Shown piece by piece: positions 22,760 to 30,983 of a DNA stretch of 30,983 nt; within the stretch, counting starts at the first letter, position 1, and the number at the start of each line of letters is the position of its first letter. The translations under genes were made by a program, and so were the position numbers. The stretch comes from Neobacillus cucumis. GTDB lineage: Bacteria; Bacillota; Bacilli; Bacillales_B; DSM-18226. The stretch spans positions 1-30,983 of the forward strand of contig NZ_JAMBOH010000042.1 of the NCBI RefSeq assembly GCF_023715505.1, in the 5' to 3' direction. The notes below the pieces were generated by a model. It did no database searches and was not told the DNA's origin. It saw only the letters and a program-made list of their open reading frames with translations.

Positions 22760-23242
22760 GTGAGTGAGGATAAGGGTTTGGATATTGTAGGGATTGGTAA
22801 AAGTCTTGAGATTATGAATCAAATAATAAAAAATATTCAAGAGGCAAAATCAAAAAAAGAAGAGAAAATTGATGGACAACAAAGAGAAAAACTTGAGATC
22901 CTACGAAACGAGCTGAAAGATTTAGGTGCCAAATTTGATGATTGTTTTAAATTATCAAATGACGAAAGGAACGATTGCATTCAACATAACCTAGTGATAT
23001 GCGGGGAACTTTTATCAGGTGCCATGGTTCATGAACGAGCTATTGGTAAAAATAAATTAAAGGGTGAAACGTGGGAAGCATTTTTGTTTGAGTGGAAGGA
23101 TAGATTCCCGTTAATAGCTAAGTATGATAATAAAATCTTTAACGAATTAGTCGGAATTTCAAAACTCTACATTAAAAGGGAAATGGTTAGAGCTTTAGAA
23201 AAATTTGAAGAACTATTTTTTGTTTACATTCCAACTAAATAA
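22760..23242 (+). CDS. unknown soluble helical protein
   Basis: A 160-residue, highly charged and mostly helical protein with no membrane segment, signal or recognised domain. The N-terminal third (about 15-60) is Lys/Glu-rich and could form a coiled coil. The C-terminal two thirds contain AMVHERAIGKNKLKGETWEAF and aromatic-rich helices. The start is a GTG with AGGAAGTG about ten bases upstream. It has its own terminator and no operon partner, as expected for a single cargo gene of a mobile region. No function is proposed. Confidence 0.6.
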   Translation: MSEDKGLDIVGIGKSLEIMNQIIKNIQEAKSKKEEKIDGQQREKLEILRNELKDLGAKFDDCFKLSNDERNDCIQHNLVICGELLSGAMVHERAIGKNKLKGETWEAFLFEWKDRFPLIAKYDNKIFNELVGISKLYIKREMVRALEKFEELFFVYIPTK

Positions 23243-23263
23243 AATATTCATTTTCATTATTAT

Positions 23264-23300
23264 TAGGCGAACACTTTTTATCAAGTGAGCGTCTTTTTTT
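23264..23300 (+). terminator. intrinsic terminator after the 160-residue unknown gene
   Basis: AGGCGAACACTT pairs with AAGTGAGCGTCT (mismatch in the middle) around a short loop, followed by seven T, 22 bases after the stop codon. Confidence 0.75.
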
Positions 23301-23363
23301 ATAAGTCTTTGAGAGTTTCAAGATATACTAATGTAATTCTTCTTATACAGTTTGTAATATCTT

Positions 23364-24240
23364 TTAATAAATTTCATATCCATCTTCAGTTTTCTGGAAA
23401 GATTTGCAGGTAACAATTTCGTTTGTAGACGTATCTTTAATACATGATAAATAAACTGGCTGTGCTGATCCAAAGTATACATATTTAATATTGGTAAGTA
23501 ACACTTTCCCTGGTCCACCTTGATCAAATTTTCTATCAAGTAGATTTGATAGGGGTTTATGCTCCCGAGTTGTCTTTGCCATTTCCTATTAGGATTATCT
23601 GCCTGATCTGCCCTACCAAGTTATATTTTCTCACAATCCTTTCAATCTTTTATGAACATTACTTAATAACAATAGTACCTGCTTTTGTTTTAATCAAAGA
23701 ATTTTTTGATTAACTTATAATCTTGCCAATCATTTTCTTGTCTGAAGCCCTTTGATTATCAGCCTTAATCGATGCGTAATATCCACTCCCGCTTACCCTT
23801 ACAAACTTACTGAGGTATTTTACCATTCTAGTAATAAAACACTTTGTGATTATCTTTGGATAAGCAAGAATATCTCCGTCTTCGATACTATTTTTCTGCG
23901 TTCCGAGGGCGTCTAACTTTTTTTAGAATTCTAGTTCTGCTTCTATTTCGTGCCTCAGCTTTCTATAGACTTTCCTCAACTGTAAGCTGCTTGGAAGATG
24001 GTCTACCAGTACTGCCTTTTCCTCTCTGCTCCGTAAGGGACCAATTTTCACTGAACTGATTAAAAGTTTTCTTCATCGCTTTAAGCAATGATTAGGCTTA
24101 TCTGTACCAATCAATTGCAGGTCAAGCCCTTGCTCAATAAATCTTCAATTTGAAGGTGTTTTGACGCTCTGCTAAAGCCCTGATTTTCGTGAAAATTAAG
24201 TTCAGATTACCTTATATCCTGATATTTTAGAAGTGTTAAG
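23364..24240 (-). pseudogene. decayed IS3-family element (OrfA and OrfB remnants)
   Basis: In minus-strand order, fragments of both transposase ORFs are readable in changing frames. Near 24020-23960 there is an OrfA-like piece (GSTGRPSSKQLTVEE). Near 23930-23880 comes its end (KKLDALG). Near 23810-23720 is the OrfB start (SKFVRVSGSGYYASIKADNQ). Near 23582-23364 is the beginning of the DDE domain (LDRKFDQGGPGKVLLTNIKY, then AYLS-like PVYLSCIKD and STNEI). The rest of the catalytic domain is absent. Many frameshifts and stops make it dead. It belongs to a different IS3 subgroup from the complete element at 24531. Confidence 0.65.
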
Positions 24241-24393
24241 AAGGAGTATTCTACATAAGCCTTGTAAAGGACAAGGTAAGGATAGGATGTCATAAACTAT
24301 TCACATTTTAATGAATAATAGATGACCATTTACTTCATTTTTCTATATATCAAATATGAAGGAATTTTATTAGCAGAAAGGCAGTGGTGGAAG

Positions 24394-24530
24394 ATGGCAA
24401 GGTTCAGAATGGTACATACGGATTTTTGGAAGAATCCGATGGTTTCAGAAGAGATGACCCCGGAGGACAAGTATTTTTATCTCTATCTACTTACAAATTC
24501 CAGTACCACTCAAATTGGAATCTATAAGAT
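24394..24530 (+). pseudogene. dnaD-like mobile-element replication gene, 5' part (split by an insertion sequence)
   Basis: The first 46 codons of a DnaD-like/phage replisome-organiser protein: MARFRMVHTDFWKNP, then MTPEDKYFYLYLLTN and TQIGIYKI. The frame is cut by the IS3-family insertion at 24531. Removing the insertion and one AAGAT copy restores GIYKITKKQMAF in one frame with the part at 25939. The N-terminal part is the winged-helix beginning of these proteins, which load replicative helicase at element origins. Confidence 0.85.
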
Positions 24531-24547
24531 AGTATGTCAACACTAAA

Positions 24548-25383
24548 CTAGACAATTTTTTTAAGGTGTTCATTTTTGTACTCAATTGGGCTTAAATACC
24601 CAAGTGTCCCATGAATTCTTATATGATTAAACCAATGAACATAATCATCTAACTCCAACTTTAACTGTTCCAAACTCTCAAAATATTTACCTTTTACAAA
24701 CTCCGTCTTGATTATTTTAAATGTGGCTTCGGCTACTGCATTATCGTAAGGACAACCTTTCATGCTCAATGAACGTTTTATTTCAAATGTATCTAGTGCT
24801 TCATCTATCGTCTTGTTTTTAAATTCTTTCCTCTATCTGTGTGGAAAAGCTGAATTTGCCTTAAATCAGCTTTAACAGTTGATAAGGCTTGATATACAAG
24901 ATCGGCATCTTTATGAGGACCAGCACTGTGGCCTATAATCTCCCTATTATAGAGATCAACAAATAAACATATATAATTCCATCGGTTTTCAACTCTTACA
25001 TATGTTAAGTCACTTACTACTACAGCTAATTCTTTTGGTTGATCAAATTTCCTATTTAACTCATTTTCAACCTTAGATTCATTACACTTATCAACATGAG
25101 GCTTAAACTGTGCAACTGTATATTTTGATACCAGTCCATTTTCTTTCATAATTCTGCCAATCCGACGTCTAGAAGAGACTATACCAAGCTTTTTTAATTC
25201 ATGTTTAATTTTACGTGTACCATAGTTCTGACGGCTTTTATGAAATATATCGATGATGGAAGCTGTAAGTTCATCGTCTGATTGGGTGTGCTCTTTTGCT
25301 TCATAATAATAGGTACTTCTTGAGAGTTGTAGGACGTCGCACATTGCTGATATCGAGTATTTGTGACGGTTATTTTTGATCAC
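24548..25383 (-). pseudogene. IS3-family transposase OrfB (DDE integrase), frameshifted
   Basis: The catalytic subunit of the IS3 element. The N-terminal helical HTH_21-type part (SISAMCDVLQLSRSTYYYEA) is followed by the RNase-H-like core with VVSDLTYVRVENRW (first Asp), QLFHTDRG (second Asp) and, after a frame change near 24800, CPYDNAVAEATFKIIKTE (the Glu) and the usual end GYLSPIEYKNE. The shift is one extra base after HTDRG, where GEFKNKTI-like sequence is expected. Unless bypassed, it removes the third catalytic residue. OrfB is normally made by -1 frameshifting from OrfA, which ends three bases away. Confidence 0.85.
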
Positions 25384-25385
25384 AT

Positions 25386-25667
25386 TTACTTTCGTCCTAT
25401 TATCAGCGCTGCTTGCTTTAAAATATCATTCTCCATCAACAAACGCTGGTTCTCTTTACGAAGCATGATCAACTCTGCTTCTTCTGGCGTTCTATTATCC
25501 TTTTCTTTAAATGAACCAGAAGTTTGACTTTGCTTAACCCATTTATCCAACGCCGAAGGTGTTAAATCGTATTCACTAATAAGATCTTTTCTAGGCTTTC
25601 CATTTTTATATAACTTGACCATTTGTGCTTTAAATTCCGGGGTAAATGTCCTTCTAACTTTTGTCAT
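25386..25667 (-). CDS. IS3-family transposase OrfA
   Basis: A 93-residue DNA-binding protein: HTH part VRRTFTPEFKAQMVKLY, then SEYDLTPSALDKWVKQ, and a C-terminal leucine zipper (AELIMLRKENQRLLMENDIL) for dimerisation. The ATG at 25667 has TGGAGG at the right distance; a longer frame upstream (from 25742) has none. It is intact, so this copy could still repress or bind its ends although OrfB is broken. Confidence 0.9.
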   Translation of the reverse strand: MTKVRRTFTPEFKAQMVKLYKNGKPRKDLISEYDLTPSALDKWVKQSQTSGSFKEKDNRTPEEAELIMLRKENQRLLMENDILKQAALIIGRK

Positions 25668-25753
25668 TTTGGCGTTCCTCCATAATTGAACAAGATATGA
25701 GTAGACTCCCAAATTTAGTGGGTAACCACCACAACTTGACAAGGAGCCTCTAC

Positions 25754-25878
25754 GGGCATGCTTTCCCAGCCAGGAAACCAGATGGCTATGACATCTGGCT
25801 TGCCAACGAGGCTAGCATACCCGCCTCTCCTGGTAAAGTTGCTAGTTCGGATCTCTTATGATAGTAAGCAGTATGCCC
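25754..25878 (-). ncRNA. predicted structured RNA or DNA element in the IS3 leader
   Basis: Nested complementary segments enclose one another. Outer: GGGCAT and GCTT (25754-25763) with AAGC and ATGCCC (25866-25878). Middle: CCAGGA (25770-25775) with TCCTGG (25828-25833). Inside are two perfect hairpins, CCAGATG/CATCTGG (25778-25798) and GAGGC/GCCTC (25808-25827). The result is a closed multi-branch fold, richer in G+C than its surroundings, between the right end of the insertion sequence and OrfA. No open frame of note runs through it. It is drawn on the minus strand because it would lie in the transposase leader. Function unknown; I do not recognise a known RNA class. Confidence 0.5.
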
Positions 25879-25938
25879 AGAACTGGCCGTAAGTCTACTT
25901 GACCTTAATTTTATTGTTCAGTTAAGTGTAGCCGATTC

Positions 25939-26793
25939 AAGATTACGAAAAAACAAATGGCGTTTGACCTCGGTTATTCGATTGAGAGTGTTCATTCTTT
26001 AATGGAACGATTTATCTCGCATCACAGGTTAATCCGTTACAATCCGGAAACAAGAGAACTGGCACTTAAAAACTGGGGGAAGGATAATCTGCAAAAAGGC
26101 GGAAAGCCGGTGATGGATTGTATTGTTTCCGAGTTAAAGGAGGTAGAAGATCTCTCCCTAATTCAATATGTTTTGGAACCTATTCAAAAACAGGAAATTC
26201 GCAGCCTTTATGAATCCTTTTGTGAACAAGAAGAGATGGTATTCGACAATGAAGCTAACGAGCAAGATGAACATCATACATATTTGGATCTTCCATGTGA
26301 AGAGAGTAACGATACGTTGACGCGTCGTTATACGATGAGTGGTCAAAAAGAAAAAGAAGAAGAAAAAGAAAAACAACAACAAGAAGCTCTTTATCCAAAT
26401 CTAGAGAAATATCCAGATATCGAGGATCCATTTCAACAAAATCAAAAAGATGTCAAAGAAATAATAGAGTTTTGGGACTACAATGGATTTGGTTTTTCGA
26501 ATATTAATGCGAAACAGCAGCTGTTAGCCTGGTTAGATGATTCCAGCTTCCTGCAGCCGAAAGAGGTCATATTAAAAGCCATGAATATTGCGTGTGCTAA
26601 TAACAAGCGAAGACTGAGTTATGTGGTTGGGATTCTAAGAAACTGGGAAAATGAATCATTGCTGACCGTAGAAGAGATTGATTCGTATTATGAGAACCAA
26701 AAACCTGTACCCAAGCACAAGCAACCTGCCGTATCTACAGGAAGACAAATTCCTAAGGGGTTTGAACTCGATCTAACGGCTGGTGAAGAGTGA
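25939..26793 (+). pseudogene. dnaD-like mobile-element replication gene, 3' part
   Basis: Continuation of the gene interrupted at 24530, about 280 codons. It has the rest of the winged helix (MAFDLGYSIESVHSLMERF, HRLIRYNPETRELALKNWG), a conserved charged segment, a Lys/Glu/Gln run (about codons 130-145 of this part), and a DnaD-type C-terminal domain (EIIEFWDYNGFGFSNINAK, then QQLLAWLDD and KRRLSYVVGILRNW). The latter matches the DnaD 'YxxxIL..W' end that binds single-stranded DNA. The frame is open, so only the insertion breaks the gene. It overlaps the start of the dnaB-like gene. A truncated product from an internal ATG (25957) is conceivable. Confidence 0.85.
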
Positions 26794-28052
26794 TGAGTGT
26801 AGCGGAAAAAGCGTTTTTAGGGTGCTTGATGAAGGCAGAGAATTTGCTCAAGGATACCGTGGTCCAGCCTGAACAGCTCGAAAGTACACGTCATAAAGAA
26901 TTAATGCGAAAAATGCTGGAATTAAACCAGGCAGGTAAGAATATCGATTTGATCACATTGACCACCTTACCCGATCTCGATTCATTCGGGGGAATGTCTT
27001 ACCTTTCCGAGCTGTTATCGTTTGCGGATCTTGAAAAATTTGAAAGCACGGAGAAGTTCATTCTTGACCTATGGAAGGAACGGGAAAAGAGACGTATCTT
27101 AACTGTTGCAGCTTTGAATGATTGGGAGATTGCGAAAGTCCTAGCCGAGCTGGATAAAATTAACCAACTGAAGATGGCAGATCACACGTCTTTACAACAG
27201 GCTTTGTCCAATATCTATGAGGCACCTTGGGAAGAACAAGCACGCAAAAATGTGCCACCACGGGCATCATAAAGCTCGACGAAGTGACGGGAGGCTTCCA
27301 TGATGGGAGGTAACAATACTAGCCGCAAGACCCTCCATGGGGAAAACCGATGTGATGCTTCATTTCGCCAAAATGATAGGTTGGGCTGGTTACTTGCCAC
27401 TCGTATTTTCTTGGAAATGCCCGAACGGCTGATCACCACCCGATTAATCGCTTCAACAGGGGGCATTAATCGATCAAAAATGCGGGATCCGAAAAGAATG
27501 CTCAGTTAAAGTCAAAAGGATAAATGGTCGGATGTAATTGGTGTTCTCAATCAAACCCATATGCAAATTTGTGATGGGGCTGGACAATCGATTGCCGAAA
27601 TCAGAGCGAAAACGCGGAAAATGATGAATCAATTTCCAGCCAAGAAACCGATCATTTTGATTGATTACTTAACACTGATCCAATCGGGACAAATGTACGG
27701 AGGGAATTCCCACCTTCAAGTCACGGAAATATCCAAATCACTGAAAGCAATGGCGAAGGATTTTAATTGCCCCGTCATTTGTTTGGCGCAGCTAAATCGC
27801 TCAGTGGAAGCAAGAGCCGATAAACGGCCAATGATGTCTGATATTCGGGAATCAGGAAGTGTGGAACAAGACGCTGATGTCATTTTGTTCTTATATCGTG
27901 AGTCGTATTATGACAAGGAGATTAACGATCAATCCCTTGAGATCTTTGTCTCGAAAAACCGAAATGGTCCTGTTGGAAGCATTAAGGTGAATTATAACGA
28001 GCATACAGGCAAAATCGAGGACCAAAAGGGAACGAGTGTTACGGTTGCATAA
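26793..28052 (+). pseudogene. DnaB-like replicative helicase of a mobile element, four frameshifts
   Basis: The helicase can be followed end to end through changing frames. The N-terminal DnaB domain is open from 26793 (or GTG 26790) to about 27255 (EKAFLGCLMKAENLL, LDSFGGMSYLSELL). Next come KLDEVTGGF, Walker A ILAARPSMGKTD (about 27316-27350), LEMPERLITTRLIAST, and from about 27510 an open frame to 28052 with Walker B PIILIDYLTLI, CLAQLNRSVEAR, DIRESGSVEQDADVILFLYR and an ordinary C-terminus. Frame changes lie near 27255, 27308, 27412 and 27508. The product would load at the element's origin together with the DnaD-like protein encoded directly upstream. It is certainly non-functional if the sequence is right. 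Confidence 0.88.
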
Positions 28053-28117
28053 CTTGTATATAGTCACTTAAGTAATAACCACGGATGCCAAATATACAAA
28101 TAACCAGGTGTTATTAC

Positions 28118-28540
28118 ATGTTAGTGAAAGAACTTTACCTAGATAGTTTACGTTATGAACAATCATCATTGGCCAATTACATACACCATTTATTAGCAGA
28201 AAAGAAGATTTCCTTAGAGGACAACTTTTCCCCATCAGACTTAGAGAAAGCATACCATCAGAAGGTTGCAGAAATGATTGAAAATAATGTGTTGGGTTTC
28301 CATAAAGTTTGTGTTTACTCTTTGAAAATGAAACCAAAGGAATTTGTGTTTATCTTTGCAAAAAACGAGCAAGAGGCCATCCAGTTCTATAAGAAAACAT
28401 TTCAGCAAATGCCCATAAACTGTCACGAATATTGCCTCGATTTCGAGTTAACTAGAGGCAATGGTGTGATTTCGTTTCGTGAAATGAGGAAGGAATTCGA
28501 GATTTTTCCAGCGATCGCGGGGTATTATAAGAAGGTATAA
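28118..28540 (+). CDS. small conserved-type protein of unknown function, mobile-element associated
   Basis: A 140-residue protein from ATG 28118, which is preferred over 28085 because AGGTG lies just upstream and the product begins cleanly with MLVKELYLDSLRYEQSSLA. It is acidic in its first half and then has alternating strands and helices (HKVCVYSLKMKPKEFVFIFA, then NEQEAIQFYKKTF). There are no membrane segments or catalytic motifs. I recognise it only as a type of protein found beside DnaD/DnaB genes in Bacillus mobile elements; its role is unknown. It is intact while the helicase before it is destroyed. Confidence 0.65.
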   Translation: MLVKELYLDSLRYEQSSLANYIHHLLAEKKISLEDNFSPSDLEKAYHQKVAEMIENNVLGFHKVCVYSLKMKPKEFVFIFAKNEQEAIQFYKKTFQQMPINCHEYCLDFELTRGNGVISFREMRKEFEIFPAIAGYYKKV

Positions 28541-28589
28541 CAGCTATATAGACAGTTTTTAGACTTGAAAGTCTAAAATTTAATTAAAT

Positions 28590-28646
28590 ATCTGGAGTCT
28601 GCCAAACTTTGTGACAAAGTGGAGAATTAGTGGGTATGTACCATAG
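28590..28646 (+). pseudogene. C-terminal scrap of a second staphylococcal-nuclease-like gene
   Basis: Reads IWSLPNFVTKWRISGYVP then a stop. It aligns residue by residue with the end of the nuclease at 21236-21864 (IWSEPGFVTKWRFNEFLP then a stop), with shared TTTGTGACAAAGTGG at nucleotide level. Nothing of the catalytic domain precedes it. It marks the place of a second nuclease gene next to the DnaD/DnaB module. Confidence 0.75.
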
Positions 28647-28736
28647 TAACTTAATTTTTTATGGATTCCTATTGAAATTTTTGCCAAAAAACTAAATAAT
28701 GATTAACAAAGTAATATAGTCAGGAATGATTTCTAA

Positions 28737-30680
28737 ATGATTGTATATGAGGCGACAAAATCCGAATTTCTAAAAGATGTTTTTCAAGACGAACTAGTGA
28801 ATAATATATCAAGGAACTATAACTCTAAAATAGGACGTATAAATGAGCGGGAAGTGCGGGCATGGGATAATTCTATGCAATATATGTACCGTGTGTTAAG
28901 TGATCAAGAGATTCCCAAAGATGCTGGTGTTGCAATCGAATTTAAAATACCGTATACATCTAAGCGGGTTGACTTTCTTATTTCAGGTAAACGCGGAAAA
29001 CAAAATTCAATTGTGATTGTGGAACTAAAGCAGTGGGAATCAGTAGAAGTAATTAGAGGAAAAGAAGCCATTGTAAAAACAGTCATTAACCGAGGATTGG
29101 TGGAAACTACCCATCCATCATATCAAGCATGGTCATATGCTTCTTTAATAAAAGATTATAATGAAAATGCACAGGATGAAGAAATGGAGTTATATCCATT
29201 TGCCTACTTACACAATTATATTGATCAAGGCGAGGATGATCCTCTTACTGATAAGGTTTATCAATATTATATAGATGAGGCCCCAGTATTTGTTAAGGGG
29301 CAAGCGAGCAAACTTCGTGCGTTTATTAAGAAGTATATTCAATATGGAGATAATAAAGAGAATTTATATAAAATTGAAAATGGACGGATTCGCCCATCAA
29401 AGTCTTTACAGGATTCCTTAAACAATATGTTAAAGGGAAATCCAGAGTTTGTGATGATTGATGATCAAAAAGTAATCTACGAACAAGCCATCTTTATGGC
29501 AAAAGAAGCACTTAGAACAAATACGAAACAAGTTTTAATTGTAACGGGAGGCCCTGGAACAGGTAAATCTGTTCTCGCCATCAACCTTCTCGTTGAATTA
29601 ACCAATCAAAGCATGGTTTGCCAATATGTAACCAAAAATGCTGCACCAAGAAATATTTATGCATCAAAATTAAAGAGAGATTTTAGAAAAGGCCATATCG
29701 ATAACTTGTTTAAAGGGTCAGGAAGCTATATTAATGCACCAAAGGACGAGTTCGATGCTTTGATTGTAGACGAAGCTCATAGGTTAAATGAGAAATCGGG
29801 TATGTTTTCAAATTTAGGTGAAAACCAAACAAAAGAAATTATAAACGCATCAAAGTTCTCCATTTTTTTATAGACGAAAGGCAGCGAGTTACTTTAAAGG
29901 ATGCAGGAAGTATCGATGCGATAAAGAAATATTCCACTGAATTTGGAGCCAATCTATCAATTTTGAACCTGGAGTCTCAGTTTCGTTGTAACGGGTCTGA
30001 TGGATATTTAGCATGGATTGATGACGTTCTTCAAATTAGGGAAACGGCGAATGCTAACTTTATGGGCGGTCAGTATGATTTTAGAGTATTTGATGATCCC
30101 ATGGAGTTAAGGAAAGAAATAGAAGATCTTAATAAAAAAAATAACAAGTCTCGGATTGTAGCCGGTTATTGTTGGAATTGGGACAAAGTTGGTCAAAGTA
30201 ATCCAGATTACCATGATATTGTGTTGCCAGAGTTTGATTTTAAAATGAGTTGGAATCTTGGAAGTACAGCTACATGGGCGATTGATGAAGAACTCAGTAA
30301 GTGAATGTGGATGTATACATACTTGTCAAGGACTTGAATTTGATTATGTTGGAGTAATTATTGGTGATGATTTGCAATACGAGAATGGTTTAGTCATCAC
30401 TGATTACTTAAAACGAGCCAAAACGGATAATTCTTTAAAAGGTCTGAAAAAAATGTTAAAGATAGAACCAGATAAGGCAAAAAAACTAGCAGATGAAATT
30501 ATTCGAAATACCTATCGTACACTGATGACACGTGGACAAAAAGGGTGTTTTGTATATTGTACAGATCAGGAGTTGGCTGCATATTTTAAGGAACGTTTTA
30601 AAAATAGCAGTAGATTATATGAAGAAAATGAATTTTATAGATCGTATCCAAGAATTGCCGAGGATAGAGAAGAATATTAA
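28737..30680 (+). pseudogene. DUF2075 nuclease-helicase-like protein, two single-base frameshifts
   Basis: About 647 codons when two frame changes are bridged. The N-terminal part looks like a PD-(D/E)XK nuclease: Glu68 in AIEFKIPY, Asp79 in RVDFLIS, and IVIVELKQW (Glu96, Lys98), with TTHPSYQAWSYA after it. The ATPase follows: Walker A VTGGPGTGKSV (about 269-279), Walker B ALIVDEAH, the arginine-containing segment ESQFRCNGSDGYLAW, CQGLEFDYVGVIIGDDL, and the closing TYRTLMTRGQKGCFVYC of DUF2075. The first shift, near 29863-29870, is the loss of one T in a T run. The second, near 30294, is one extra base. Such proteins are single-gene accessory loci with suspected defence roles. The ATG has a weak AGGAATG site. 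Confidence 0.85.
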
Positions 30681-30866
30681 AGGAAGAAATATTTAAGATG
30701 ACCTGATGTTCTCTAGTTCAATAATATGACACTTAAAACGGAGAATTAATAATGCATTATAATTAACTCAACTTTCGCACCTGGAAAAATGTAATGAGTT
30801 TATATGTGTGTAATGTTTGGAGCCGTTAAAGTATGGTACTAGACTTTAAATATAGCCATGAAAAAA

Positions 30867-30925
30867 CACCTCTTCATTTGGTATAGTTGATTTGTCGAGA
30901 ATCACAATACCATACAGAAGAGGTG
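30867..30925 (+). promoter_or_regulatory. long hairpin just upstream of a transposase start
   Basis: CACCTCTTC (30867-30875) pairs perfectly with GAAGAGGTG (30917-30925). Inside it, TGGTAT pairs with ATACCA and TGATT with AATCA. The nested imperfect hairpin ends eight bases before the transposase ATG, and its arm overlaps the only purine-rich candidate ribosome binding site (GAAGAGGTG). Such leaders commonly keep transposase translation low, especially on read-through transcripts. It could also be near the terminal repeat of the element. Confidence 0.55.
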
Positions 30926-30933
30926 CCCCCTAT

Positions 30934-30983
30934 ATGATATCGAATAATGGTCAAAATAAGCAACTACCAAATGAACTAACATC
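30934..30983 (+). CDS. probable transposase, first 16 codons (runs off the window)
   Basis: Begins MISNNGQNKQLPNELT and continues past the right edge. Position directly after a protective hairpin and a GAAGAGGTG ribosome binding site is typical of an insertion sequence transposase. The few residues do not allow a firm family call; an IS4-type or related DDE transposase is my best guess. Confidence 0.4.
   Translation, partial: MISNNGQNKQLPNELT

Larger units (their letters stand above)
24531..25938 (-). mobile_element. complete IS3-family insertion sequence, 1408 bp, with 5-bp target duplication
   Basis: The boundaries are set by the target. AAGAT occurs at 24526-24530 and again at 25939-25943, and joining the flanks restores an open frame in the dnaD-like gene. 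Imperfect inverted repeats start 10 bases inside each end: ACACTAAACT, then ACAAT and TTAAGG on the left; ACACTTAACT, then ACAAT and TTAAGG read inward from the right. It encodes OrfA (25386-25667) and a frameshifted OrfB (24548-25383). Unusually for this family, about 270 bases lie between the right end and OrfA, including a strongly structured block at 25754-25878. Confidence 0.85.

Noticed and set aside
23856..24059. Plus-strand frame of 67 codons
   Set aside because: Antisense to IS3 OrfA/OrfB remnants that can be recognised by sequence; no ribosome binding site.
26158..26382. Minus-strand frame with a long Phe run
   Set aside because: Mirror of the Lys/Glu codon run in the dnaD-like gene.

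Overview
The window looks like a piece of chromosome from a low-GC Gram-positive rod of the Bacillaceae. The evidence is strong AAGGAGG-type ribosome binding sites, TTG and GTG starts, and proteins of Bacillus type (YdbM-like flavoprotein, amino-acid ABC transporter, mannose-family PTS, DnaD-like replication protein). Genus and species cannot be fixed from the sequence alone. A 3' piece of a selenocysteine tRNA suggests a lineage that has, or had, selenocysteine.

Region 1 (1-4440) is a patchwork of mobile-element debris. It starts with the 5' end of an IS3-family element, then a lipoprotein gene, a decayed tyrosine recombinase (787-1686), and an intact but solitary HlyD-type membrane fusion protein (1882-3135). 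Next come the 3' half of a selC-like tRNA (3293-3346), the C-terminus of a second tyrosine recombinase (3457-3708), copy A of a 363-bp repeat with a 60-codon ORF, and the tail of an AraC regulator.

Region 2 (4448-9153) is a probable sulfur/amino-acid acquisition operon. A promoter and a leader terminator precede an acyl-CoA-dehydrogenase-like flavoprotein that is broken by one in-frame TGA. An intact four-gene amino-acid ABC importer follows.

Region 3 (9217-16800) is the best preserved and most interesting block. A divergent GntR/UTRA regulator faces two near-identical 30-bp operator-like palindromes. The operon runs SIS deglycase-like protein, mannose-family PTS EIIA, EIIB, EIIC and EIID, a NanE-type 2-epimerase, a membrane-anchored helical-repeat protein, a second SIS protein, and a strong terminator. 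It resembles the glucoselysine/fructoselysine (gfr) PTS operons with an added C2 epimerase. This suggests uptake and breakdown of an N-substituted 2-amino sugar, possibly both gluco and manno epimers of a Heyns product.

Region 4 (16951-19837) holds a DUF6236-type protein divergent from an intact fusion of a PD-(D/E)XK nuclease-like domain with DUF1643. It is a candidate defence-type locus.

Region 5 (19907-30983) is an accessory region in advanced decay. It contains a pyruvate-oxidase scrap, an HTH protein of replication type, a frameshifted staphylococcal-nuclease-like gene that also lacks a catalytic arginine, and copy B of the 363-bp repeat. It continues with a scrap of a second dnaD-like gene, a small unknown gene, a decayed IS3-family element, and a dnaD-like gene split by a complete IS3-family insertion with a 5-bp target duplication. 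A dnaB-like helicase pseudogene with four frameshifts follows, then a conserved small gene, a second nuclease tail, a DUF2075 nuclease-helicase with two single-base frameshifts, and the start of another transposase. The metabolic operons of regions 2 and 3 are nearly intact while the mobile genes are riddled with indels, so real decay is more likely than general sequencing error. Individual single-base indels still need read-level checking.
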